Source: JAMZMI01 sp963848175
Lineage (GTDB): Bacteria > Bacteroidota > Bacteroidia > Cytophagales > Cyclobacteriaceae
Assembly (NCBI GenBank): GCA_963848175.1
Contig: CAWKCO010000003.1
Location: 62,001-126,000, forward strand
Direction: 5' to 3'
Length of the DNA: 64,000 nucleotides
Under the pieces are notes generated by a model that did not search any database, had not been told where the DNA came from, and worked only from the letters and a program-made list of their open reading frames with translations. Position 1 is the stretch's first letter, and the number at the start of each line of letters is the position of its first letter. The position numbers were made by a program, and so were the translations under genes. Below, piece after piece: positions 1 through 9,031 of this stretch.

Positions 1-87
1 GTATTGCGTGCTGGCGATGATCAGCAAGTTGGGAATGCGACTTGCCTTCAAGAAACCTACAAAATCGTATTTGATGATCCGTCTCAT
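1..87 (-). CDS. UbiA-family prenyltransferase, N-terminal fragment (runs off the window)
   Basis: Only the first 29 codons are present. The ATG overlaps the stop of the upstream DUF2520 gene in an ATGA arrangement, so the two are probably translationally coupled. The fragment contains SRIPNLLIIASTQY, which resembles the first membrane helix of UbiA-type aromatic or isoprenoid prenyltransferases, including the geranylgeranylglycerol-phosphate transferase-like proteins of Bacteroidota. The call rests on this short stretch and the gene continues beyond base 1, so it is tentative. Confidence 0.5.
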   Translation of the reverse strand, partial: MRRIIKYDFVGFLKASRIPNLLIIASTQY

Positions 88-866
88 GAGTTTTGCTGTC
101 TTTGGATCAAACGTGTGAGTTGCTTGTATATTTTCTGTATCTCAGGGTCTTTCTTCAGCAGCTTTTTGTGCTTCGCAATGGTGGATATGTCGCCACGTGC
201 CGCAGGACCGGTTTGTGCTTTACTCGGCCCTATTGTCAATGCTTTTTGTGTTGTCTCGCTGATCAGCGGCTTGATCAATTCAAAATCGAGCCCTATCGCA
301 TTTAGCTGATTTTCTGCAAGCGAATAAAGCGCATTACTGAAATTGCAGGCAATGACAGCTGCAAGATGAATCTTCCTTCGCTCTTTGGATCGAAGAATGC
401 TTACTTTATTCGAGAGCCTGTCGGCAATGGTTTCAATGCTTCTAAATGCCTCTTTGTTATTCGATTCAATGAATATTGGTGTTTCACTAAAGTTGACATG
501 CTTTTCCTTGGTGAAAGTCTGAAGTGGATAGAGCACTCCGAAATTTTCAATAGCGCTATTGTCAAATAAGTTAATTCCTTGCGTACCAGATGTATGAACT
601 ACGGTTGCTTTTGGTGGAAATGTGTAAGTGGAAATTACTTCTGGAAGTGCCTCGTCCGAAACAGCCAGAATGACCAAATCCACCTCTTGGCTAGATAAGT
701 CTGATTAGCGAGGATGACCTTACTATCATTGCCAAAAAAAGGTCGAAATTCATCAGCATTTTCCTGCTGATCTTACACAAAGTACAGTCAATGGATTTTT
801 AGTTTCAAAAAGCCGTTTTGCTAGATGATAGGCCAAATTTCCATTTCCAACAATCGCTACTTTCAT
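84..866 (-). CDS. Rossmann-like/DUF2520 protein, broken by two frameshifts
   Basis: The ATG at 866 opens an NAD(P)-binding motif (VAIVGNGNLAYHLAKR). The frame is lost near 755 and again near 690, and the rest of the protein runs intact to 84. The 199-residue C-terminal part carries the end of the Rossmann fold (DLVILAVSDEAL) and a helical DUF2520 domain. The family resembles F420-dependent NADP oxidoreductases and pyrroline-5-carboxylate reductases, but its substrate is unknown. It lies downstream of ccmF, separated by a GC-rich inverted-repeat element, and overlaps the UbiA-like gene by 4 bases. Protein-level conservation on both sides of each break suggests sequence error rather than gene loss. 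Confidence 0.75.
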
Positions 867-872
867 TTTTGA

Positions 873-1025
873 GGGCTATGCGCAGACCGCTTACCGCAGT
901 GCGCTTGTTAAATCAATATTTATTGAAAAATATATTTCCTATTCATATTGCAATTCAAAACGCCAACGAGGTTTGAAACCTCATCGGCCTAAAGCGTAAA
1001 GCGCTAGGCGTATTGCGCTTAGCGC
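873..1025. repeat. GC-rich inverted-repeat pair without a gene
   Basis: Bases 873-904 and 994-1025 are complementary at about 22 of 32 positions with no gaps; both arms are made of spaced GCG/CGC units. The ~90-base centre is AT-rich, holds no gene and includes the small palindrome GAGGTTTGAAACCTC (969-983). The arms resemble those around the four-helix-bundle gene in the leu operon. It fills the gap between ccmF and the DUF2520 gene. Confidence 0.55.
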
Positions 1026-1027
1026 AC

Positions 1028-3547
1028 TCATTCCATCCCCTTATCACGCATCTTCACAAACTCCGTATATCTACGATTGATAGCCACACCAAAACCAATG
1101 ACCAGCATCAGCGTGCCGATCCACAGAATATTGATCCACGGCTTTTCTACCGCCTCAATAATGATCCAATCCTTTTGCGTAGTACTCACTCCAAACACAA
1201 AACTATTTTCTTCTGGAATAATATTTTGTACAGTGATTTTTGCTGCTAGATCATTTACCAAATAAGGAATACGCCCAGCCATATTGTCTTTGATCACATA
1301 GATGGGTTCAGCGGTATATGTCTGATTTTCTGCCTCTATTTCAATGACGGTTTTGATCGCAATATCACCTTCATTCATTTTCACCCCGGCTACTTCCGTC
1401 ATGGGCTGCATGCTCACAAATCGAGCAACATAATCATTGATGAAAAAGGGCTTACCCACTTCCGCTTTGATCTCTTTCACATCGCTCCATTCCGTTTCTT
1501 GCTCTGGGTCTGGGAAGGTTCGTACGTGCGTGTACAAATCTGCCGTAAGCGTACGATTGATGTCTGGTGAATACACGATCATATCCATTGATTCGTTCAT
1601 TTGCACACGAGGATAGAGCGTAAAAACATCACCATTCGATTTGCTGTAAACAACCTCAAAGTAGCTGTTTTCAGGATTGTAAATGTTTACCGTATCACCA
1701 GCTTCTAGCACTTTGCCATTGCTGCCTGTGGTTTTTCTCGCGATGATCAACTCCAGTGGACTTATTGCTCCCTCAATGTCATTGAGATTTACATAGCCAT
1801 GATCTTTGGTCAATTTGCGCAAGCCTTTGTAGAGGAGGCTATAGTCGCCCATTTGCCTTGGCTCATTAAGGAAAAGTAGCAAGTTGTTTTGGTTTACCTC
1901 GTCGGGAAACTCCTTGCTCCAGAGCAAGCCTGTATTGTTTTGTGATAAAATTTTTGAATATCCAGAGGAAAACAAAATGCCGATAAGCATCATCGCCACA
2001 CCGATATGAGCGATAGACCCGCCCGAGAGTTTGATATTTGATTTAGCTACTGAAAGGAAAATTTTGGCATTTGCCACAATCGAATAAATGGATGCCGTCA
2101 GTAACACAATGTACCAGATGTCCTGAATCTTAAAAATGACGATAACTAGACCTGAAAGAACAAGCGCAAGAAGAAAAGGAACGGTAAGCTGTTTTTTCAG
2201 TTCTTCTCCATCCATTTTTTTCCACCAAAAAAACTGCCCCGTACCCGAAAGCAAAGCTACTGCTATGGCAAAGTAGAGTTGAAATTGGGTGTAAAATCCG
2301 ATTTGATCCACAGGAGGAGCCATATTGGAAGTGCCACCAAAAGTCTCCACGATCGCACTCCATACCGGAATAGAAGTTGGGATAATTACTTGAAAAGCCA
2401 TTAAGCTGAGTGTGATTGCTCCCATGAAAATCCAAAACTCACGAGAATACGCAGAGACTTCTTCCGCTGAACTTGGAATGCCTCTCCAGGCTTTCACCGC
2501 TAAAATCACAGACAAAATGATGAACACAAAGAGGTAAATCAAGAGCTGACCTGAAAGCCCAAGATCGGTGAAGGAGTGCACAGAGGCATTTCCTAAAATG
2601 CCGCTTCTTGTCAAAAAGGTAGAATAAACGATTAGGATATAGGATGTGATGATCAGAATGATAGAAGCCTTGAGAGCCGTCTCATTTTTCTTAAAAGCAA
2701 TCATTGTGTGAATGCCCGCCACCATAATGAGCCACGGCACGTATATCGCATTTTCCACAGGATCCCAGTTCCAATATCCACCAAAGTTCAATGTTTCATA
2801 AGCCCAATATGCGCCCATCAAAATCCCAACACCAAGCACGGCTGCTGAAAATTGTGCCCATGGCAAAGCAGGACGAATCCACTCTTTGAATTTGCCTGTA
2901 TATAATCCGGCCAGACAATAGGCGAATGGAATCACGGTAGTAGCAAATCCTAAAAACAAAGTCGGCGGATGGATGACCATCCAATAGTTTTGAAGCAGCG
3001 GATTCAATCCACGCCCGTCTTCAGGCACGAAGTTGGGATTGATATCAAAAATGGGATCAGCTACCACATCTCTTAGTAGCATGAAAGGCGAACTTCCAAT
3101 CTTGATATTGAAAACCACCACGCCCATGATCATCGATACCAAAAACACTTGCGTGAATGAAAACACCATCATCATCGGTGCTTTCCATGTTTTGTTGGTT
3201 TGAATAAGGATGATTCCTAATATAGCATTCCAAAACATCCACAGAAGAAAAGACCCTTCTTGACCATTCCAGAAACTTGAAATTTGATAATAAACCGGGA
3301 GGATTTTGGATGTGTAATTATAAGCGTAATGATACTCGAAATAGTGATTGCTGATAATCAAAAAGAGCGTGATACATACGCCAATGATGGCAGCCGCATG
3401 AACGAAAAAGGTGATTTTCGAGAATCTATTCCACGATTCATCATTTGTTTGATTGGCTTTCCAAAAGGCAAAAGCGGCAAGGCCAGAAGTAACGAAGGCC
3501 ACAATGACGAGCAAGTGGCCTATATTTCCAATGAGTTGATGGATCAT
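1028..3547 (-). CDS. ccmF: Cytochrome c maturation protein CcmF (heme lyase)
   Basis: CcmF is a multi-pass inner-membrane protein that takes heme from CcmE and attaches it to apocytochrome c. At 839 residues it is longer than the roughly 650 residues typical of proteobacteria, with the extra length mostly in the C-terminal periplasmic part before a last membrane helix. Visible landmarks are FWNGQEGSFLLW (92-103), a His in HPPTLFLG (193-200) and the WWD heme-handling motif (about 247-266, containing NFGGYWNWDPVEN). It is the last gene of the ccmB-C-D-E-F operon; its ATG lies 3 bases after the ccmE stop. Confidence 0.95.
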   Translation of the reverse strand: MIHQLIGNIGHLLVIVAFVTSGLAAFAFWKANQTNDESWNRFSKITFFVHAAAIIGVCITLFLIISNHYFEYHYAYNYTSKILPVYYQISSFWNGQEGSFLLWMFWNAILGIILIQTNKTWKAPMMMVFSFTQVFLVSMIMGVVVFNIKIGSSPFMLLRDVVADPIFDINPNFVPEDGRGLNPLLQNYWMVIHPPTLFLGFATTVIPFAYCLAGLYTGKFKEWIRPALPWAQFSAAVLGVGILMGAYWAYETLNFGGYWNWDPVENAIYVPWLIMVAGIHTMIAFKKNETALKASIILIITSYILIVYSTFLTRSGILGNASVHSFTDLGLSGQLLIYLFVFIILSVILAVKAWRGIPSSAEEVSAYSREFWIFMGAITLSLMAFQVIIPTSIPVWSAIVETFGGTSNMAPPVDQIGFYTQFQLYFAIAVALLSGTGQFFWWKKMDGEELKKQLTVPFLLALVLSGLVIVIFKIQDIWYIVLLTASIYSIVANAKIFLSVAKSNIKLSGGSIAHIGVAMMLIGILFSSGYSKILSQNNTGLLWSKEFPDEVNQNNLLLFLNEPRQMGDYSLLYKGLRKLTKDHGYVNLNDIEGAISPLELIIARKTTGSNGKVLEAGDTVNIYNPENSYFEVVYSKSNGDVFTLYPRVQMNESMDMIVYSPDINRTLTADLYTHVRTFPDPEQETEWSDVKEIKAEVGKPFFINDYVARFVSMQPMTEVAGVKMNEGDIAIKTVIEIEAENQTYTAEPIYVIKDNMAGRIPYLVNDLAAKITVQNIIPEENSFVFGVSTTQKDWIIIEAVEKPWINILWIGTLMLVIGFGVAINRRYTEFVKMRDKGME

Positions 3548-3550
3548 TTT

Positions 3551-3955
3551 TTAGCTATTAACACCTTCTTCTTGATACTTCGAAGGGCATTTTAAAAGGA
3601 TTTTGTCTGCGACGAAATTGTTGCTTTGATACGCACCAACCACCACTACTTGCTCCGAACGAAGAAAATCAGTAGGCATTGGGTTGGGGTGAAAGACCAC
3701 CTGCTCCTCGTTGTTTTCATCCACCATGGTAAATTTAAATGAGAGCATATCTGGACTCGTTTCTATGCCAACAATCTCTCCTTGGCTGTCTTTTTTCAAT
3801 GTGCCTACCACATGGATTTTGTTGTGGTTGCCAGCGTCGTACATTTCCTGAGCATCTTCGAAAGAAACATAAGAGCTAGCATCTCCAGCTGTGGTCATGA
3901 TCACGACGATGGCTATGGCTATCACCACGATACCAATGATATGAGTCTTTTTCAT
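3551..3955 (-). CDS. ccmE: Heme chaperone CcmE, CxxxY variant
   Basis: This is a 134-residue periplasmic heme chaperone: an N-terminal membrane anchor (about residues 6-22) followed by the OB-fold domain. In classical CcmE the heme-binding motif is HxxxY. Here the equivalent place near the C-terminus reads KCPSKY, with Cys123 and Tyr127, so the histidine is replaced by cysteine. CxxxY-type CcmE proteins are known from Desulfovibrio and archaea. The gene overlaps ccmD by 4 bases and is followed directly by ccmF. Confidence 0.93.
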   Translation of the reverse strand: MKKTHIIGIVVIAIAIVVIMTTAGDASSYVSFEDAQEMYDAGNHNKIHVVGTLKKDSQGEIVGIETSPDMLSFKFTMVDENNEEQVVFHPNPMPTDFLRSEQVVVVGAYQSNNFVADKILLKCPSKYQEEGVNS

Positions 3956-4146
3956 TTTTTGCTGTTTTTTACTTCTTCTTCCAGTTTATCAATCTTTTTA
4001 TCTAAACGAAATAGATAAAAAAACATTCCGAAAAGAATGATTAAAATCACTGCTACAACTACGTAAATTTTACCTTCACTTCTGAAAGTATCGGCCATAG
4101 GTACTTGGAGCAGCACGGCCGTCAATATTGAAAGCATACTAGTCAT
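3952..4146 (-). CDS. ccmD: CcmD-like small membrane protein
   Basis: This 64-residue protein has one strongly hydrophobic helix (about 27-47) followed by a basic, coiled-coil-like tail (RLDKKIDKLEEEVKN). That is the architecture of CcmD, which helps release heme-loaded CcmE from the CcmC complex. Its position between ccmC and ccmE, overlapping both by a few bases, supports the call. Sequence alone would be weak because CcmD is short and poorly conserved. Confidence 0.8.
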   Translation of the reverse strand: MTSMLSILTAVLLQVPMADTFRSEGKIYVVVAVILIILFGMFFYLFRLDKKIDKLEEEVKNSKK

Positions 4147-4810
4147 CTAGCTGATTTTTTATGTTGTTCAATTTTATTTTAATCGTTGCAATCCAAAATC
4201 CGACAAGAGACCAACCGATCACAGCAGGATAAAAAACCCATCTCAGTCGGCTGTCAAGGTCATAAGAATTGAAACCGGGGTTTCCTCCATTGCCTGGGTG
4301 CAGACTGTCTGTAAGTCTTGGTAGAATAAATAGCAATGGTACCAAAGCCGCAAAAGCGAAAATATTATACACCGCAGAAATTCTGGCGCGTTGTTGTTCG
4401 TCCTGTATTGATCCTCTGAGGATGAAATAAGCAAAATAAATCAAAAGCCCAATAGCTGAGGCATTTTGCTTTGGGTCGCTGCTCCAAGCCTCACCCCAAG
4501 TGAAAGTCGCCCAAAACATGCCGCTAAGCATTCCCAGAATGCCATAAAACACCCCGATGGTAGCAAGGCTTTGACTGATATTGTCATTGAATTCTTTCCC
4601 CGAAGAAAGGTATTTGATCGCATTAATCACAGACCCCAGAAAAAGAAAGAGCATACCAAACCACATAGGCACATGAAAGTGCAGTACGCGGATGGTTTCA
4701 TTAAGAATGGGTAGTCTTGGTGTAGGCATTAAAAGGCCTGCTATTACCACATAGGTGAGCAATCCTACGCTCGCCCATTTCCACCAATTTGTCCTCAAAA
4801 GATATTGCAT
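4139..4810 (-). CDS. ccmC: Cytochrome c maturation protein CcmC
   Basis: CcmC binds heme at the outer face of the inner membrane and loads it onto CcmE. The 223-residue protein has about six membrane helices, a His-containing segment (RVLHFHVPMWF) and a tryptophan-rich periplasmic motif (TWGEAWSSDPKQNA) matching the family's WWD-type loop. The start is the ATG at 4810, just after the ccmB stop at 4813. An indel in ccmB makes the two genes appear as a single 449-codon reading frame, but they are separate. Confidence 0.92.
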   Translation of the reverse strand: MQYLLRTNWWKWASVGLLTYVVIAGLLMPTPRLPILNETIRVLHFHVPMWFGMLFLFLGSVINAIKYLSSGKEFNDNISQSLATIGVFYGILGMLSGMFWATFTWGEAWSSDPKQNASAIGLLIYFAYFILRGSIQDEQQRARISAVYNIFAFAALVPLLFILPRLTDSLHPGNGGNPGFNSYDLDSRLRWVFYPAVIGWSLVGFWIATIKIKLNNIKNQLDD

Positions 4811-4812
4811 AA

Positions 4813-5467
4813 CTAAGATTTCCAAGTGAATGGAAACAGTATAAATGTGAGCGCAATGATAATCATATTCACGCACCCAAGCGCAATGAAGTTGGTTGAG
4901 ATATCTTCCCATCCACCGCCTAGAATGATGTTTTTTGAATTGGTGATGGCCAAGATTAAAACAGGGATAATAACCGGAAATCCTAAGTATCGCCATCATG
5001 ATGGATTGATTGTTGGTTTTAGAAGCCAAAGAAGAAATCATAGTGAAGGCACTGGACAAGCCCAACGACCCCACCAGCAAGTTGATGGCAAACCACCAGC
5101 GATCCCCAGTCGCAGGGCCTAAGAACAATGAGAAGGCCAAGTATGCGACAATGAGCAGCGCCAGTTGATAAATAAAATGGTAAATAAGCTTAGCCATGAT
5201 GATGGCCGCAGGTTTGGCTGTGAAAAAATAATACATCGACCGATCGTCTTCTTGTATAAAGCTCTTGGCTATCGCATTCACTGATGTGAAAAGCAGAATA
5301 GTCCAAAAAAGTGCATTCCAAACCTCGGGCTCAATGAAATTGGCAAATGACAAATAGGCGATGATTACCAACACAACAATATAGAGGAGAAGCCCCGCCA
5401 CGGGATATTTGTTTCTCCAATCTACTTGGAGGTCTTTTATTATGAGAGCTATGACTTGCTTTTGCAT
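4813..5467 (-). CDS. ccmB: Heme exporter protein CcmB (one frameshift)
   Basis: CcmB is the membrane subunit of the CcmAB ABC complex that powers release of holo-CcmE. The frame starts at the ATG at 5467 (an in-frame ATG at 5488 is possible). It runs through several helices to about 4985, where one extra base (around 4981, in AGGATTTCCGG on the coding strand) diverts it into ccmC. Removing that base gives the continuation RFPVIIPVLILAITNSK and a normal stop at 4813, for a length of about 218 residues. The ATPase gene ccmA is not in the window; a plus-strand gene lies directly upstream. Confidence 0.87.
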
Positions 5468-5545
5468 TAAACGCAAATTTATAGGCAATTCTTAAGACAT
5501 TATTTTTTTACTTTGCCGAATTATTGAAAAGTTGTAAAAAGCGAA

Positions 5546-6577
5546 ATGAATAAACTGGAAATAGCACAAGAACCAATATTAGTTACAGGAACAGCTGGCT
5601 TTATTGGTTTTCATTTAGCAAAACGGCTTTTGACGGAAGGTCACAAAGTGGTGGGGATTGATATTGTCAATAACTACTATGATGTCAACTTGAAAGAAGA
5701 GCGACTTAAATTGCTAGGTGCATTTGAAGGCTTTACTTTTTATCGCCAAAACCTGATGGATAAAGAGCTTCTTTTTGAATGCTTTGAAAAACATCAATTT
5801 AAGTATGCTGTAAACCTTGCAGCACAGGCAGGTGTGAGGCATTCACTTACACACCCTCAAGACTACATTGATTTTAATATTACAGCTTTCTTGAATATTC
5901 TAGAAGCATGTAAAAAATATGGAATCAAACATTTGCTTTATGCTTCATCGAGTTCAGTATATGGTGCCAATACCGATCTTCCATTTTCGGTAAAACAAAA
6001 CATAGATCATCCAGTATCGCTATATGCCGTCTCCAAAAAGACCAATGAGCTCATGGCTCATGCGTATTCTGTTAATTATAATATCCCGACTACTGGATTG
6101 AGATTCTTTTCGGTTTATGGACCGTGGGGCAGGCCAGATATGGCACTCTTTATATTTGCCACCAAAATGCTAAAAGGTGAGGCGATAGATGTGTACAATC
6201 ACGGAGACATGCTTCGCGACTTTACATACATAGACGATATTTTGGAGGGGATTTGCAGATTGATGCCAAACCCTTCACTTCCAGACCCTAAGTGGGATTC
6301 AAAAAATCCAAACCCATCCACTAGCTTTGGGCCGTATCGCATTTTCAATATTGGGAATAATTCACCTGTCAAGTTGATGGAGTTTATCGAAGCAATCGAA
6401 AATGAGATTGGAGCTAAAGCAAAGATCAATTATATGCCATTGCAAATGGGAGATGTGCCAGCTAGCTATGCGGACGCATCAGAATTGATGGATGCCGTAG
6501 GATATAAACCGTCTACTACTGTAGCTTATGGGATGAAACAATTTCTCACTTGGTTTAGAGAATATTATAAACTGTAA
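5546..6577 (+). CDS. NAD-dependent epimerase, UDP-glucuronate 4-epimerase-like (copy 1)
   Basis: This 343-residue extended short-chain dehydrogenase probably interconverts UDP-glucuronate and UDP-galacturonate. It has the nucleotide motif G15-TAGFIG21, the family signature LAAQAGVRHS (91-100), the SSSSVYG strand and catalytic Tyr160/Lys164 (YAVSK). The GRPDMA segment after SVYGPWG is typical of UDP-glucuronate epimerases. It is the first gene of the exopolysaccharide locus, divergent from ccmB. A paralogue lies at 20703-21752. Confidence 0.85.
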   Translation: MNKLEIAQEPILVTGTAGFIGFHLAKRLLTEGHKVVGIDIVNNYYDVNLKEERLKLLGAFEGFTFYRQNLMDKELLFECFEKHQFKYAVNLAAQAGVRHSLTHPQDYIDFNITAFLNILEACKKYGIKHLLYASSSSVYGANTDLPFSVKQNIDHPVSLYAVSKKTNELMAHAYSVNYNIPTTGLRFFSVYGPWGRPDMALFIFATKMLKGEAIDVYNHGDMLRDFTYIDDILEGICRLMPNPSLPDPKWDSKNPNPSTSFGPYRIFNIGNNSPVKLMEFIEAIENEIGAKAKINYMPLQMGDVPASYADASELMDAVGYKPSTTVAYGMKQFLTWFREYYKL

Positions 6578-6592
6578 ATTAGTTATTTCAAG

Positions 6593-7640
6593 ATGAAATC
6601 AATATTAGTCACAGGAGGAGCAGGATTTATAGGTTCCCATGTCGTGAGACGATTTGTAAAAAACTATCCAGACGTTCAGATTTATAATTTGGATAAGCTG
6701 ACCTATGCAGGGAACCTGGAAAACCTCAGAGACATTGAGAATGCTTCAAATTATCAGTTTCGTAAAAGGTGATATCTGTGATGCTCCTTTCATCATTGAT
6801 ATTTTTGAAAAACATGATTTTGATGGGGTGATTCACTTGCAGCAGAGTCTCATGTAGATCGATCAATCTACCAATCCAATGGAATTCGTTCAAACGAATG
6901 TGATTGGAACGGTTACGCTTTTGAATGCAGCCAAAAATGCATGGAAAGGAAAAGAAGGAAAACGTTTTTACCATGTATCAACAGATGAAGTTTATGGTTC
7001 TTTACATGATGACGGTTTCTTTTTAGAATCAACACCTTACGACCCACAATCTCCATATTCTGCATCCAAAGCCGCTTCAGATCACTTTGTGAGAGCTTAT
7101 CACAATACTTACGGCTTGCCAGTGGTGATTTCCAACTGTTCCAATAACTATGGGTCACACCATTTTCCAGAGAAATTAATCCCACTTACAATAAATAACA
7201 TAAAGCAGAACAAGCCTATTCCAGTCTATGGAAAGGGAGAGAATATTCGTGATTGGTTGTTTGTGGAAGATCATGCTAGAGCCATTGATGTTATTTTTAA
7301 TAGAGGAAAAGATGGAGACACCTACAACATAGGAGGCTTCAACGAATGGAAAAACATTGATCTGGTTAAATTATTATGTCAGGTCATGGATAAAAAACTT
7401 GGCAGAATTGAAGGCACTTCAGAAAAGCTCATCACTTTTGTAACCGACAGAGCAGGGCATGACCTTCGTTATGCCATAGATGCTACTAAGTTGAAAAATG
7501 AATTAGGGTGGGAACCGTCCTTACAATTTGAGGAAGGACTAGAGAAAACGGTAGATTGGTATCTCGCAAATGAGGAATGGTTGAATGCCATCATTTCGGG
7601 AGATTATCAAAAGTATTACGCTGAACAATATAATAAATGA
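6593..7640 (+). CDS. rfbB: dTDP-glucose 4,6-dehydratase RfbB (three frameshifts)
   Basis: RfbB converts dTDP-glucose to dTDP-4-keto-6-deoxyglucose. The N-terminus from the ATG at 6593 has the Rossmann motif GGAGFIGSH and NLDKLTYAGNLENL. The frame breaks near 6768, 6840 and 6872. The corrected protein reads through HLAAESHVDRSI and joins the long intact part with the DEVYGS active-site segment and YSASKAASDH (Tyr/Lys). Its TGA overlaps the rfbA ATG by 4 bases. Because homology is perfect on both sides of three clustered single-base changes, error is likelier than decay. Confidence 0.88.
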
Positions 7641-8503
7641 AGGGAATCATCTTAGCAGGAGGATCTGGGACAAGATTACATCCACTTACGCTTGCCGTAA
7701 GCAAGCAAGTATTGCCAGTATATGACAAGCCAATGATCTATTATCCATTGTCGGTTTTGATGCTGTCTGGCATACGTGAGATATTTGATTATTTCCACGC
7801 CGAGGGATTTGCCTACTTTCAAAGAATTATTAGGTGATGGCAAGAGTTTGGGCTGTGAATTCAGTTATGCTGTTCAGGAGAAACCAGATGGGCTAGCTCA
7901 AGCATTCATTATTGGAGAAGAATTTATTGGAAATGATAAGGTGGCACTTGTACTAGGAGATAATATTTTTTATGCTTCAGGTCTTTCTAAAAAGCTTCAA
8001 AGTTCGACTGACCCAGATGGAGCGATCGTATTTGCCTATCGAGTGATGGATCCTGAGCGCTATGGAGTAGTTGAATTTGATAGCATGGTAAAGCCATTTC
8101 CATTGAAGAGAAGCCAACTCAACCGAAATCGAGTTATGCCATACCAGGACTCTATTATTATGACAATGATGTTGTAGAAATCTCCAAGAGTATAAAGCCA
8201 AGTTCAAGAGGAGAGTTGGAAATTACAACGGTAAACAATACTTATCTAGAAAATAAGAAGCTGAATGTGGTTACTCTAGATCGAGGAACCGCGTGGTTGG
8301 ATACAGGCACTATCGAGTCGTTAATGCAAGCAGGAGAGTTTGTAAGAGCTATTGAAGATAGACAGGGGTTGAAAATTGGCTGTATTGAGGAGATTGCATA
8401 CAAAATGGGGTTCATCAGTCAAGAACAATTATTTCATCTAGCCGAGCCTTTGGTGAAAAGTGGATATGGCGAATACCTTAAAAATGTCGCAAAATGGAAA
8501 TAA
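7637..8503 (+). CDS. rfbA: Glucose-1-phosphate thymidylyltransferase RfbA (two frameshifts)
   Basis: RfbA makes dTDP-glucose from dTTP and glucose-1-phosphate. The N-terminal signature GGSGTRLHPLTLAVSKQ is present, followed by LGDNIFY and, in the last part, RGTAWLDTGT, all diagnostic of the family. One extra T near 7781 and one missing base near 8083 split it into three frames; joined, they give the usual length of about 288 residues. It overlaps rfbB and rfbC (8494) by a few bases, so the three genes form one unit. Confidence 0.88.
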
Positions 8504-9015
8504 TACAAACTCCATTGGAAGGTTGTGTGGTAATAAAAATGCCCAAATTTGGTGATGAGAGAGGTTTTTTCTTAGAATCTTTTAATCAGAGAAAATTATT
8601 GGAGAATGGGATTGATTTTGAGGTGAAACAAATCAACTTTGCCAAGTCTCAGAAAAACGTATTACGTGGGCTGCATTTTCAGAATGAACCCTTTGCTCAA
8701 GCGAAGTTAGTTGGGGTAGTTAATGGTGCGGTTTTGGATGTGGTTGTCGATATGAGGAAAGACTCATCAACTTATTTAAGACATTTCAAGCTTGAGATTA
8801 GCAGTCCGGAGTGCTTTTTACTCGTTCCGAGAGGTTTCGCTCATGGATATTATACCTTAGCAGATGATACAATATTCAATTATGCTGTGGATAATTTTTA
8901 TTCACCAGAGAATGAGGGCGGAGTGTTGTTCAACGACACAAAGCTTAATATTGATTGGGAATTGACTGAAAAACCAATCATTTCAGATAAAGATTTAGGA
9001 CATAAAAATTTATAA
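8494..9015 (+). CDS. rfbC: dTDP-4-dehydrorhamnose 3,5-epimerase RfbC
   Basis: This 173-residue cupin epimerase acts after RfbB. Catalytic His61 lies in RGLHFQ, and the tyrosine-containing segment NFYSPENEGG (134-143) is the usual second active-site region. VPRGFAHGYY is the family's conserved strand. It overlaps the end of rfbA by 10 bases. No dTDP-4-dehydrorhamnose reductase (rfbD) follows, which is unusual for this cluster. Confidence 0.93.
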   Translation: MEIIQTPLEGCVVIKMPKFGDERGFFLESFNQRKLLENGIDFEVKQINFAKSQKNVLRGLHFQNEPFAQAKLVGVVNGAVLDVVVDMRKDSSTYLRHFKLEISSPECFLLVPRGFAHGYYTLADDTIFNYAVDNFYSPENEGGVLFNDTKLNIDWELTEKPIISDKDLGHKNL

Positions 9016-9031
9016 TTAACCGTATAGAATC

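Noticed and set aside
4139..5488. A natural CcmB-CcmC fusion protein
   Set aside because: The joining segment matches neither family; removing one base restores a normal CcmB end and a separate CcmC start.
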